A stretch of 64,000 bases of DNA from Dipylidium caninum (taxonomy: Eukaryota > Platyhelminthes > Cestoda > Cyclophyllidea > Dipylidiidae): NCBI GenBank assembly GCA_017562135.1, contig QEYB01000999.1:62001-126000 (forward strand), given 5' to 3'. The first letter of the stretch is position 1. The number at the start of each line of letters is the position of its first letter. A program made the position numbers and the translations under genes. Under the pieces are notes generated by a model. The model saw nothing but the letters and a program-made list of their open reading frames with translations, did no database searches and was not told where the DNA came from. Of this stretch, positions 42,337 through 55,000 are shown piece by piece.

Positions 42337-42975
42337 TTTTACTCCCTTTGCATTCTTAAACGTAGGGATAACCACTCGGCGCATAAGTACCCCCTTCATT
42401 CCTATTTTTTCATAGAAATGCCGAAAAGTGAGGCGGAATTCGGTGGAGCACAATGTGAATAGGCTCTATTGTGTCGAATGAGTGTGAAACGCTCTTTCTC
42501 TATTTGCTACTTCCGTGAATAAGTCGGCTGCGCTCCCCGTCATCAGCCCCACTGCGCTCCATTAATACCCCCTGCTATTTCAATTTTGCAAAATAATGTT
42601 ACCACTCAGGTATTTATAGACTTCGATGGCCTCATTTCCCACAGAAAAACCGTGTCATTATGTAAGTTTTTCTCCTGATGATTATATGAGTCCTCAGGCA
42701 TGAATTGTGCTGATGCATTTCGTTGAGAGGCAGACGGGAGGAGGGCGACGTCTTCAGACCCTCGCATTGCCTTTCCCCTCATTTTATTAGTTATTCGTAC
42801 TTGTGCCGCCAAATCAATAAGCGATCATAAAGGTCAATGACAGCTCCACTTCAACTTGCGTCACGTATCTGTGACACCCAAGCTAGTGAAGTTTGCAATT
42901 GGCTCTGTGCGTGGCATAGCGTTATTATTGGATAGAAGATTGAGTCGACCACTAGGCAAGGCAATCAGAAGGTGC
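42337..42975. other. 3' ends of two convergent genes
   Basis: This gap separates the TTC39 stop codon (+) from the last possible coding exon of the large minus-strand gene. It should contain both 3' untranslated regions. I did not find unambiguous polyadenylation signals. Confidence 0.5.
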
Positions 42976-43014
42976 TTAACCCCGTACAAGTATGAGGAAA
43001 TTTCCGTATAGGTT
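42976..43014 (-). CDS. Possible last coding exon, short tail
   Basis: After the transmembrane exon, the next acceptor-like site (gcgtgcag) opens a phase-0 stretch of twelve codons (NLYGNFLILVRG) and a stop. It would give a cytoplasmic tail of about 28 residues with no ob­vious signalling motif. The call rests on position and phase only. Confidence 0.3.
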   Translation of the reverse strand, partial: NLYGNFLILVRG

Positions 43015-46000
43015 CTGCACGCAAAATGAAAGTAAAACAGTGATGGAGATGATCACTCAGCGGTGTCTTCGGAGGCCAATAGAACTCCTTTGGAGCCGCG
43101 CCAGCTAGCTTGGTGACCCTCCACTATACGTTGGAAGCGCTAGACCACACCGAAAAAAACTTTATCAGTGATCGTTTAAATCAATTTATGTGGGTGGTAG
43201 CGTGATTTCGGTCTTACCGGACGCTGGAGATTGAAAATGGCAAAATCGGGCTTGATACGTTTGAGGGAAAACAAGCCGATGATAAGGAAGATCAGGAGGA
43301 TAATGGCTACCGATATAGCGATTGCGGTGGTGTTCAAGATATATGTACTTGGCACCTAGGAAAAAGCGGAATTAGGTAAAAAATCCTCTAACTTGACCGA
43401 AATCGGATTAGCAAAGGTAAAATGCGTTAAGACTCACTGGAATGTACTTCAGGTTGCAGCAGTGTAATAAATCCTGCCGTTCGTAAAGAGGATCGGTTTC
43501 TCCTGAATATCCACCTCGTTCACCCTCATTGTTGCCCCCTAGTCGTAAAAGGTTGCAGATTTGCATTACATTTCACCGCACTGGTGGTTCAACTTAAAGA
43601 AGTGAAGTTCGATAAGTCAAAAAAGAAGTTATAAAAATGAGTATGCTCTAGCCCACCACGAAGATATACAGAAAGTGATTTCTTGGACGTAGAGCGCACC
43701 TACTTACCGTATTGTTCACCTTGATAAGACTTCCGTTGAGACTAACGAGATGATAGACCTGGAGGCGAGGAACTTGTTGTAGTCGCTTTCGCTCGGCAGG
43801 ACGGCGATATGGGAAGTAATCTCGTCGCATGTCTTCAGCAGCTTCAGGTAAATGGCCAGAAAAAGAAAAATATGGTTTAAAGTGAACTAACAGTCTAAGT
43901 TCAGACACTCATATTTGGTGTCACGCATATGTGACGCGGTGATAGCTCTTCTTGCGTTAAGTAATAGAGCAGACTTTGCTTAAAGGAGACAAAGAATATA
44001 GTCTCACTTGGGTGGAGCGAAAAGAACAAAGAAGTGTAGTGGCCGCTGCAAAACCAGAGACTTTGAAGACATCGTCAGTGAAGCAGCTGAGATGTTGTAA
44101 CATATACTGCGGCAGGTCCTTCTCCGCTTGCAGACTAGAGTAAATATCGAAGTGGCATTTCTCGCCGTCTTCAATGGTCCCAGGCACGCACACGCAAGTG
44201 GGGACTGAAAAAAGGAAGAATCGAGTAAGAAAATCGGCTCCGAAACTGATCAGTTTACGTGGCTCTATCGATGATTTCTACACGAACCTTATTTTATCAA
44301 GCTGAAAAATGCTTAAGTGAGCTCTCTTGTGGCGTGGTGGGCGAAGGGGCGTCATTCGTCGTCAAGCCCGGAGACGAACGACGACGACTACCTGCCCCCG
44401 ACACTTTACGCCCGCCCCAGCTGTGTCTATCTAAATCTATGCCGTCTCAGGTGAAAAGGCAAGACAAGGTATATGAGATAACATACCTCCCTTTCTGATT
44501 TTGCATCGGCTGAAAGGTTGGCAAGTGTACGCACTGCACTGGGGAGGCAACTAAAGCCGTCTCCTACGTATCCCCGGTTTGCAGACGCACGCGGTCTCCT
44601 CCTTCTTCAGCAATGAGCAAAGATTAAAAAAAGTTGTTTGATTTCACGAAACAGTTGGGGCAAAAATTGAAGAGCATTGTTGGCAGGTTGGTGAGAAATG
44701 TGCAAGCAAGGTTAGCTATTAAGACTTCGCAGTTGACTTCCCAAGTTTGCCTGAAGGCATTAACTATCTTCACTCGCGCATACTTTAGGTAAAATTTTGA
44801 CGTCGTCACCCTCATTCCGAAATACACATCACGTAATTGTTTATCTACCATGGTTTTTTTACTGCCATTTATCGCGAAGTTTACGTTGCTACCATAAAAA
44901 ACATGTGCTTATTAGATAAAGAGTAAAAATAATTTTCCACATTACCGTTCTGCTGATGAAGGAGTGTTTTTCGTCGAATCTTACACTCGGCGTGTTTGTG
45001 GCAGAGGTTGGCACATGCGTCGGTGAGCGGTGTGACTGGTTGACAGACGCGCACCCCGTCACCAAAGTGGCCCTTCTTGCATTTGCACGAAAAACGCTTG
45101 AATGGTCGGCAGAAAGCATTCTCCGCGCAGCCACACTCCCCTAAATTGCGGCAAGAAGGAGAACCGAAAAAGCGAGAAATGTTAGGCGAAGATCATGGGA
45201 AAGGTGTCACGTCTTGTTAAGGGGTCGGTTAGCCCACATATATAAAGACATCGGAGCCCAGTTCAGCCTAAGCGCACAACAGAGGCTAGTTGTTTACAAA
45301 AATTTGCTGTTTGGGCATGGTGTTTCAGTGCGCTGATTAAAAAATTATATGATGAACAACTTGTTATCTAATACTCACCAGCCAGCCACAACGACAGAGC
45401 CGTACTTCCCGGCTCCAGCAATTCATGCAGCATGTCGCCATCCTCAGAGGTAGAATTGGAAGTGGATATTTTCTGCATCTGATGGTAGTAACAAAGGGTC
45501 ATCACCCCCGGCTCCTCGAATGGCGGAGGCATCCATCGCTGTCGTTGCCTTTGACGCCAGTGAATACCATCGTTGTCTGCTCCTTCCACGATGTAGGGGT
45601 CCAACAAAGTTGGATCCAGATAAGTTGTTATCTGATTTTGGAAATTCATAATTTAGCTTTAGAGCGAAAACGTCTTGCGCATATTTCCCCATCCTCAACG
45701 GTCTCTTCGCAGCAAAACTCTCCTTCATGCTACTGTTATCACTAATCAGTTATAATCACCCAAAAAGGTTTGAGGAATTACTCCTTTTCCTCCTCTTTTT
45801 CCCTCTGTCGGCGGCACAAATTGAACTGAGAATCTCATGCTAGAATCAACGGTTTTCATGGTCTACTAAGAACCGCTTTCTGAATGGTACTTAAATAAAC
45901 GCCTATCATCACACACCTGTTCGTGTTCAATGAATGTTCCAGGGATGCTGGAGCAGAGACTCGAACCCGCAGGAAGGTACATACCCCTGAAAAAGTGGGC

Positions 46001-49000
46001 AAATCCACTAGTAATTGCTTATCCTCACGGCAACAGACAGAATAGTACGTGACAGAGCGTGCGGATGTGGGTGTCACGATCGACTGTCCTTCGATTATTT
46101 CGCCGTAATCTGTTGCGTTGTGAACTGCACGTAGATAGCTGCGTGGAACTTCGCATCACTAGTTGGTTCGAGGCGTCTAAAAGAAGGTGGAATGGAGAGA
46201 TGGTGGTCAGGCTCACCTCAGGGAATCGTGAATCATTGGCCTTAGGAATGCAATGATCACGGCGTTGCATCAATCCACTTACGACCATGATAATACCTCT
46301 ACAAATTCTGCGGAAAAGTATAGTTAAAGATAGGATGAAACTATGGTGATGCTGAAAGACTCAAATGCTCCGTTCCAGTGTCACCCAGGAAAGGTTTAGA
46401 GAAATGCTTCGCGTATTGCATTCTTACGCAACACCAGGAGCTTCATCTCAATTGAGCGTTAAAAATTTCATGATGAGTTCACACCTGGTGGTGTGCTCCT
46501 TTCTGCTTCGAGAAAGAGTAAACGGGCCTTGGTGTTGATTCAATGAGGCGGGGAGCTAACCTTCACCGCGGTGAACGTGCAGTTATGAAACAAACCAAAG
46601 GGTATGCGCGAGTAGCAGTTAACATAGACAAACTCCACAGTTGTACTACCAACTCACGCATTTCAGGAGGACAGATAGCACCATTTACGATGACACAGTA
46701 GTCGCCCTTGGGCCAGGCGATATTTGCGCCACTGACCGCCGCCTCCTCTGTATAAGAATTACGCTGGCAAAAGTGGAGCATCACAGTGGCGCTCGGCACT
46801 ATTCCTTCGACTTCATTGCCTCGAACAGCATCGAACTCCTCCTCGTATGTGGCATACTCGTGGAGTAGGCGATGAAATCCGGTGGGACAGGAGAACTTCG
46901 ACTTCGCTGAGGTAGGGGTAGAGTCGTTCCTCATGAGTCCGTCGATGGTTGGCCACGTTTGCCTATTGGGAGGAGGTAGTCCCCCTGAGGCCAGGTGCGA
47001 CTGATTTTGAGCCACTCGAGAGGCAGGTAGTGGCACAGGCTGTGGATGTGCGGGATCGACCGCAGAGAAGAGCAGAATTACGTACTTCTCCACCTGTAGA
47101 AGGGGGCGATTGTCATTAGATGTGATGTAGAAACTAGCTATCGCTGCTCTTTGTCACTAGCAATCATTTTAGTGGTTTCTCCAACTAATCTTCAGCAGAC
47201 CACCCTCTCCCAAAAGGCGATTTCATCGACAATTTGTGGTAATTATCGGGACGTGTTTTTACTCGACTAATTAATATTTAGGTGGCGAGATACATGAACA
47301 AAATGGGGCTAAGATAGAGGAACTTTCTGTTACACCCTTCACCGTATATTCAGTGCAATATTTACGCCAACTGGCCATATAAGTGTTATATTCGGCTACC
47401 CTTAACTTACGTGGGTATTCTCGATGGGGAGACAGGTGAGTTCGGGCTCGTCGAAGGCTCCCATGAGGAAGAAGTCGCCAATAAATGGTAATCGCACAGG
47501 CGAGGTGGGGACACTACTAGCTGTGTGACAGCACAGCTCTGCAAGCTGGCGCGTGAAGCGATGCAGACCTGTTAAGTGGAATGGAAAAGAGAATGCAAGT
47601 GCGCGAAGCGGGCTTGAGTAACAGGTTGGTTGTAAAAGCTACCCTCCACTCCTCCGTACCGTGGAACGTGACAACCCCTTAACTCAGTCGTGTGGACGCG
47701 AAAAAGTGTCCAATTAAACAGTCACACTCTGGCGCGGGTAAGCCAGTCAGGCGGAGTTGCATAAGGTAATAAGGGGATTGGCGAAATTGAATATTCGCAT
47801 CATCACCAATGCCTCCATATATCGGCTGGAGCGCAAATATCGGTTTCTTCTTCCCCTTCTCGACCGTGACATCATGCACGATAGGGAGAAGGGTGGGCAA
47901 GCGGTTGCCTACCTTGTGGACAGGTTCGTGTGTGCAGGTCCATGAGAACACAGTAATTGCCCGGTGGCCAGTCAGGGAAGGAAGTGAGGTTGTACACCTC
48001 AGGAACATCACTGGAGTTTCGCTCGCACGTATGCAACGTGGGCATAGCTGTCTCATTGGAGAGAGAAAAAACTTCATCTCCAGCTGACGGCTTCTGGGTG
48101 AAGTATTCGGCGAAGGACATAGGACGAAAGAAGGTATTTGCGATCACATCGGACCGAATGTTGTAGCGAATGGACAGGTCAAAGCCGGGTGGGCAGGCCA
48201 GACTGCCGTCATCGCGAATTGTAGTTAGGAGGGCGTACGAGCCCATCGGCCAAGCTGTTCCAGGATTGTGTTCTATTAGAAAAATAACCTTAATTCACTT
48301 GCCGGTATTTTGTAAAAGGATGTAGAAGGATGAGCATACCTGCAATTTCCGGCTCGGATTCGGGGACGGCTATAAGGGAGACAAGACTCACGGTCAAGGC
48401 GATTAAGGCTTCTACACCCAATAACCAATTGAATACAAGTAGCAGTCAATTTTACTTACTTGATTCATAATAGCAAAGATTAATTTTAACATTGCAGTGG
48501 TCAGTAGACATAGAGAGAGTCGGTGTAAAACCCTCAATATGGTACGTCTTGTCCACAACCTCCATCTGAAAGGCGTAGGAGTGGACGGTGCCAACGAGGA
48601 ACTCTGGAGCATCCATACAGATGTACTCTTCGGTTGCACGCAGTCCAGCGATCTCCTGGCACATTTCTCCAGCCCTGCAATGCCCATTTAACCGGGTATG
48701 GAGAATTGGTGCGAAAATGGAGTGGCTTATATGTTACAGAGTTCGACGCCAGTAAGCCTCTCTGAGTGGAGCATGGGAAATGTGTATCCACTACCTATCA
48801 GGTTATCACCAGACGTATAAGCAGCAATTCCTAAGCAGTAGCATACCTGTACAGGTAGAAGGGTCCGGTGTCGTTGGGAAAGCCAGTGATCGGGATAGAC
48901 GCAGAGGGAGAGTCGGCACGACAGCAGAACATGTAAGTGACGCGATCAAACGTCAGGCCCGTGTCACCCTTCTCCACTTTGTCGCGAAAAATGCGCGGTG

Positions 49001-52000
49001 CGTTATGAGTTGGCGACTCGGAGCCTGTCGGCAGATCCGCTATATCGAGTGAGGAGTGGTTGATGTCTTCGCCAGTCTCGTTGGGTTTCAAAAGACCCTC
49101 AAAGACGGAGAGACTTCCTGCCGTGAAACCTGAATAAAGATGGGCAGAAGAGTAAGGAAATCGACTTTAGGCTTTTAGGTCGATGTCTACTAGCCAGATG
49201 ATTTACCTGCTGGACATCTTCGGCCAACAAGAAGGACACAGTAGTGGCCAGGAGGTAGCGAAGTGGCGTGCTTCTTATTCCAATGGGATGGTGAGGGGTC
49301 GATTTCCCGATGACAGTAGCTTAATTTTACAGCTCGGGAATGCGCAATGAAATCTCCAGCCAAGTGAATAGGCTAAAATCATGTCGAATTGGGAGATCAG
49401 CGACTTTTCGCTTACAAACATGAGCTGCCACCTGTTTACCTGAGAGTAGTGGAAGCCATTTCGGCCTTGGAGGTGGATAAACGTAGTTGAAACGAACTCT
49501 GAAGGACACCCGGTGACGGGCTGGGGTATTGCATAGTTGTCCACAGGCCAAGCTGAAAAAGGCACACCAAGGTGGGTAGGGGAAAAGAGCGCTCGTCGCT
49601 GTCCTGGTATGTTACAGGCCATTTGTAACGAGGAGTACTTACACACACCAGTGTTGGCTTCTGCGGGTCTGTTCGTTTTGGTACTCACAGAAGATGGCAT
49701 GCAGTAGGCCGTCCTGCAACCACAGACCAGTTCGTCGTGCGAACGTCTCTTTACTGTCGTTGATGCGGGTTGTGACGTTTAGGAGGTTGTGGATGGAGGG
49801 ACGGGCAATTAAAGTCTTGTAGCGTTTGGGTCGCCACATTTTGACGAATCGCCGAATAAGGGAAAATTGCTCAAATTCGGGACAAGCCTTCATCGGTTTC
49901 TGGTTGTTTGAGATCCCGATGGAGTTCTGTCGGACCGGCCAAGTCCTTCACCTTTTCCTCGTCGCCCGGACGCTTTCTACCTAATGTTACAATGGTGCGA
50001 ACGTGTTCGGGCCAGGTGGAGACACGCTGGAAAGTTGCCGACGTGGGCTGAGAAGGCGGGGTTGTTTGACGCAACAGACAATGTATTGCTGGTAGGGGAA
50101 GGCGGATACCACTTCGAAATCTACAGAGTCCATAAAAGTTATCTCCTAAGCTGAGGAGTACAGCAGAATGGTTGGGTGGACGAGTAGACAGATGGAAGAG
50201 GGGAAGCATGAGCCAAGTGCGATTGCACCACCATGTCTCACCTTCATTGGGGCAGGTAGCCAAGGCCACCACACAGTAGTCTAGGTAGCCGTGCTCCGTC
50301 CTTGAAGGCACCTCGGTTCCACGCACCTCGGCGTAGCAAAGTTCCTTCGCGTCGTTGGACGAAAAGTCCTGCATCGGTGCCGGGATTAGCCACATGCGTC
50401 GGTAATCATCATGAAGTTGCGGGCCCTGGAGACTATAGAAAGAGGTAAAGGTGTCACGCAACTAAAAATAGACTTCAATCTTGCTTTCTAGCCCGTGAAC
50501 GCGGGACCCTGACCATGGAACCCACGCCCCCCATTTGATTGGATGGAAGTGGCGAAGCGTTAACACCTTCGGCAGCATTCTACCAGTCCCCGTTTAAGGG
50601 AATCTAGTGTCGGCTGGTCCAAACCGAGGAGGGAGACATTCAATAATAAGTTGTGTAAGCACTTGGTTACCTGAATTGAGGGCCCAGTTGTCGCTGCAGG
50701 TGAGGACGATTTCCGTCTTGCCGCGAAGGTTGCTGGGGAAAACGCGACGTGGCCAAACCAAAATTGCCTCCGGTTGTTCTAAAATATATCCGGTAGTGAG
50801 AATGGATGGAAATGAGAGGAACGGACAAGTGGATAAATGGATCGAAGGGGATGCCCCATAGAGGCAGGAATTGCGCGGATTTGAAATCGCCGGGAGTAGG
50901 TCAACATCGAGACAAATTGTGATGTTTCGGAGGGGGTTCACAAGGGTCCTCTCGAAGCTCGCCTCATCGGTGGACACGGTTCTACCTATGGCAGTAAACT
51001 AACTCGATGGGGAACTTAAGGCGAACCTGTAATGGGTGTGTACTCGCAAAATCCTTTTGTCTGGTCGACTGTGAATCCGATGAAACTCTGACAGGTCGCT
51101 TGTAATGCTGGCAGCGCAAAAGGAGCGGTGATGTTAAGCGGCATCTCGATTGCACCCAGGGACTCCTCAGACTGACAGCAGAGCTCCTTCTCGTCGTTTA
51201 GGGCTGGTGATGGGAGAAACATTGTCTGCAGGAGAAAAGATCGAACGAGGCCTTCGAAGACACTTGTCTGCAACTCGGGAAGACCTGAAAGTCGGACCAG
51301 GAATGGGAATCGGGTTTTTGCCAGGTGAAATTCAGAAACATTGGGAGAAATGTTACTACCATCAACTCCATTTGTCTCAAAGCCACTGCTTTTTGGCAAA
51401 ACAAACAAACACTTTTTACAAGGCCAAAAATCTGCCGTCCTCCTATCAATGTATACAAAATGAGTGCACACTTTTTTCCTCTGCTACTGTTTAAGTAAAC
51501 CGAGGTGGAAGGCTCCCACGTCTCCAATCTTTTGGCTTCGTCACTTGCCATCGCAGACCCGTTTGGACGGTGGAGGGAAACCTGAGACATCTTGTGGAGC
51601 ACTGAGGCCGATAACCGCGCACTTTCTGCGATTCAAGTAGCAGTGGAAGAGCCAAATTACCGGTGTTACGATGGTGGTAACTGTCACGCGCCACATATAA
51701 ACGCTGATAAATGGGGGTGTTGTTGATGAATCACAGTCCATTGAATGTACGAAGATATTTATTAAGACAGCTGTCCCTTATTTTTCAAGGGAGGTTAAGT
51801 GAAAGGTCTTCCATACTTCTCCCAACCTTCACCCCTCTTGAAGGAGGAAAAGAGAGTTAAGCGATGAGAAGACGAGGACCTGTTGCTCAGCGGTTGGAAC
51901 AACCCACCCAAATGCGATAGCATTGAAGAGCCATTGGAGAAGGTCATACCGGGTGGACAAACTTTGGCAGTCCGGTAGAAGCAGTAGGAGCCGGAGGGAA

Positions 52001-55000
52001 TGCGATGTTGGTGACATTTACAGCGCAGGTTGTCCCGGCGTCGTGAAGAGTGTGCACGGTTGGGACACGACGTTCACCAACACCGCGACAGAAGCCTTGT
52101 GGCGAGAGAATTCCGACCTCGTCTGGAATGGAAGGAGGCGAGAGTATCAATAAAGCCTGGATGTATCGCACGTTTTGGATGAAAGGGGAAAAGAGCTGCC
52201 ATAAACTCTATCAGCCCGCAACTTTGACCAGCCGAAATGTGTCGTGAGAAGCCGAAAGCATTGGGCGGCGCATATTTGGCTTTGGTTAAACAGAGGGAAA
52301 CTAAGAGGGTTTTAGGGTGCCAGAACGAGAAGTAGTCGCCTTGGCGAGACCTACCTCTGGGTTGCGAGTACTTGCACAGCGCGAGAACTGCACGTACCCC
52401 ACTCATTGACTCGACAAAGTCAACAGGGTTGTTCTGGCCTATCAACTCCAATGTCATGTAAGACTCCGTCTGCATGGTTGGTCTCTACGCAACAGGGAGA
52501 ATACGAAAGCGTTAGAACACAGCCGCCGATCGCCAATTCTTCATTCCGCACAGGCTCCAGCCTTCCCCCTTGTCAACTCCTCAACTACGACAAGTGTCCC
52601 GCTGGACAACGCGTGTCGACAAATGCAGAGGCAAGGAGAGCCGACCCTCCCCACGAACTAGGATGCCACATCTGCGACTGAGGCTGTTGTGATCTCCGGG
52701 CACCCAATCCGTAGAATATTCACAGAGAGAATCCAAATTTGCGCATTTCACGTCCAAAGGCGATACCAATGATGGAAGTTCCTAGACAGCAGCCACAATA
52801 GCTGCTCTGGAAGACACATTGTGAAAAGAAAACTCGGACTGTCATTTAAAAAAGCCCTGACGATAGCCTAAGAGTCTGACGAGCCGACGGTTAGCAGCCC
52901 CGATTCGACGCGGATAACTATTTTTTCCATTTCGCACCCCCAAAACGTGGCGGAGTCGCTCACAAAATCTGCAGTCAGCTTTGTGCCTTTGTCAGAATAG
53001 TCTGGGCAACCACCGCCGAGGATCAGAATGGCAAACGTAGGCACAGACCGCAGGTAGAAGGGGAGAGGAAAAGTCGGAGGCATCCCACTGGCAATATCCG
53101 ACCTGTCCACTGTAGAACTCCCTACTGCAGATGAAGATCCGAACGGAGCTGACAGACTTGGCGTTGCGACGACAGCAGAAGTACATATTCACCGACTCGA
53201 AGCCATGGGAGGAGGCGTTACCACCAGCCCAACGCAGCTCGCTCAGGTCAAAACCTAAGAAGAGTAAGATGTTGTCAATGCTTAAGAAGAAGAGATAAAG
53301 AGGCAGTGAGAGCGAGGGCGAGCGATTCTTCGAATGGCTCCAGATGGAGACCATCGACCAGATTTGGTGGAGTCTGAGTCAAGAAAGTTGTGCACTAACG
53401 GTAGAACGATGATTAAACGATTTCTAGAGAACTTATCCCAGGGCTTTACCGAGGCGACAACGTCAGAGCTGCGGCAGATCCTCGCGTGGCTCTCTCAGCG
53501 TCAACGCTGCAGGGTTGCCGCATCGATCATGCGTGAATCCGATTTCATCTAGGCTGAAAATTCCTTACGAGGACCCAGTCATCTAGTCTAATCAACGCTT
53601 ATCACATTTCTCATTGCGATCCTAAGATTCGACTGCGGAGAAGAAAGTGACTTCAAGCCTCCTGAGTCCATTAAATCGGTTACCTACTCTTATACCTCTA
53701 TTTTATAAATGTACATACCCGCTATCTAGGTTATAAATTCAGTCCTCCTCACCTTTGCCCAACTACCTAATAAGTCAAAGATAATAAAGCAGCAAGATTC
53801 TACCAACTCTCTTTCTGTCGCATATGTGAGATGAGCAGAAAGACAATTTACCCCTGACGCAGAAGGTCATAATTTAGTGTTAGCAAGGTTATCATGAAGC
53901 ATCACCCACCTGAGGGGCAGTGGTACCTTTTTGAGTGTATTCCATACATATCATCTTCCGTATCGTCATCGTCCGAAGTGCCATCTAAATCATCTTCCTG
54001 GACGCCCTCTACAACCTTTACCTCGAGCGGTGTATGCGAAATGAAGCATTGATTGCCCTCTGGGAGAATCTTGTCGATGGCATCATGACGGTAGATGCCC
54101 TCGGGTTTGCATAGGATGAAAGCAGCACGGAGGTAAAAAGAAGATGTGGTGTGCCTTCGTGTTAGGTGCTGGAGAGAAGTGGGGTGGACAGGTCTTGCCT
54201 TCGACCAGAATGCTGGGCACCAAAGCTAGAAGACAATGGCTAATGATGAGTTAAGTGGAGGAGTGGATTAGGAGCGGAAGAGGATCTCTCCTCCAATTCT
54301 CCACATCGACTGCTTTAACTCTATTCGTACCCGGTGCCGACTACCTCCCATTCTACGAATCGCAGTAAATTATTCGCCGGAAACTCATCGCTAAAATTCC
54401 AGATTTAAAAAAGCTGAAAGGGAGGAGGAGAATACTTCTTACTCTCATTGGTTTGGTCCAATGTCGCGACGGTGGATGACTCCTCGTCTTCATAGTAGGT
54501 GCAAATCGAAGTGTAATACCCGTAATCTAACAAGGTGGCCGTTAGATTGGACGGTCTATGTGTTCCCATGGTGAAGATCTTTCGACGCGTCCCATTGACT
54601 GGAGGGCACCGTTCAATTGAAACGAAGATCGGCGTGCCTTTGAAGACGGGCGTTTCGGGACTGTCATTAAGTAATAGGTCCGGTGAATATGTCAGCATAT
54701 CAGAATGAAAATCCATACGAATCCAAGGAGCTTGAATGGGGGATCGCGAGTTTGTGGATTTGTACGCGACACTGTAGCGTGGAAATTTGGTACGTAGTTC
54801 GGCATGAGATCCGTTGGTGCAACAGAGGGAGATCCAAATGGAAGTGAAACCCTCCTGACGAAAGATACTGAATTTTCCTTTGGCTTTGAGTTTGGTGCGC
54901 ATGAAGGTGCGTTTCATATCGAAACCTGCAAGGAAGCAGAATCGATCAAACAATCATGAGTCACAACAGAGAGTCGAGAGGAATGTCTTCTGCAAGGAAA

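Noticed and set aside
45425..45745. 106-residue plus-strand open frame, and similar plus frames at 47809-48087 and 51150-51494
   Set aside because: They are antisense to ApeC exons with clear splice signals on the minus strand.
45950..45980. tRNA B-box-like string (GGGTTCGAGTCTCTGC on the minus strand)
   Set aside because: It lies within the ApeC module 7 exon region and lacks an A box at the right distance; probably coincidence.
53102..53158. Frameshift in ApeC module 2 after the twin cysteines
   Set aside because: A 55-nt GT-AG intron removes it and gives the same spacing between the CC and PFYL motifs as in module 5.
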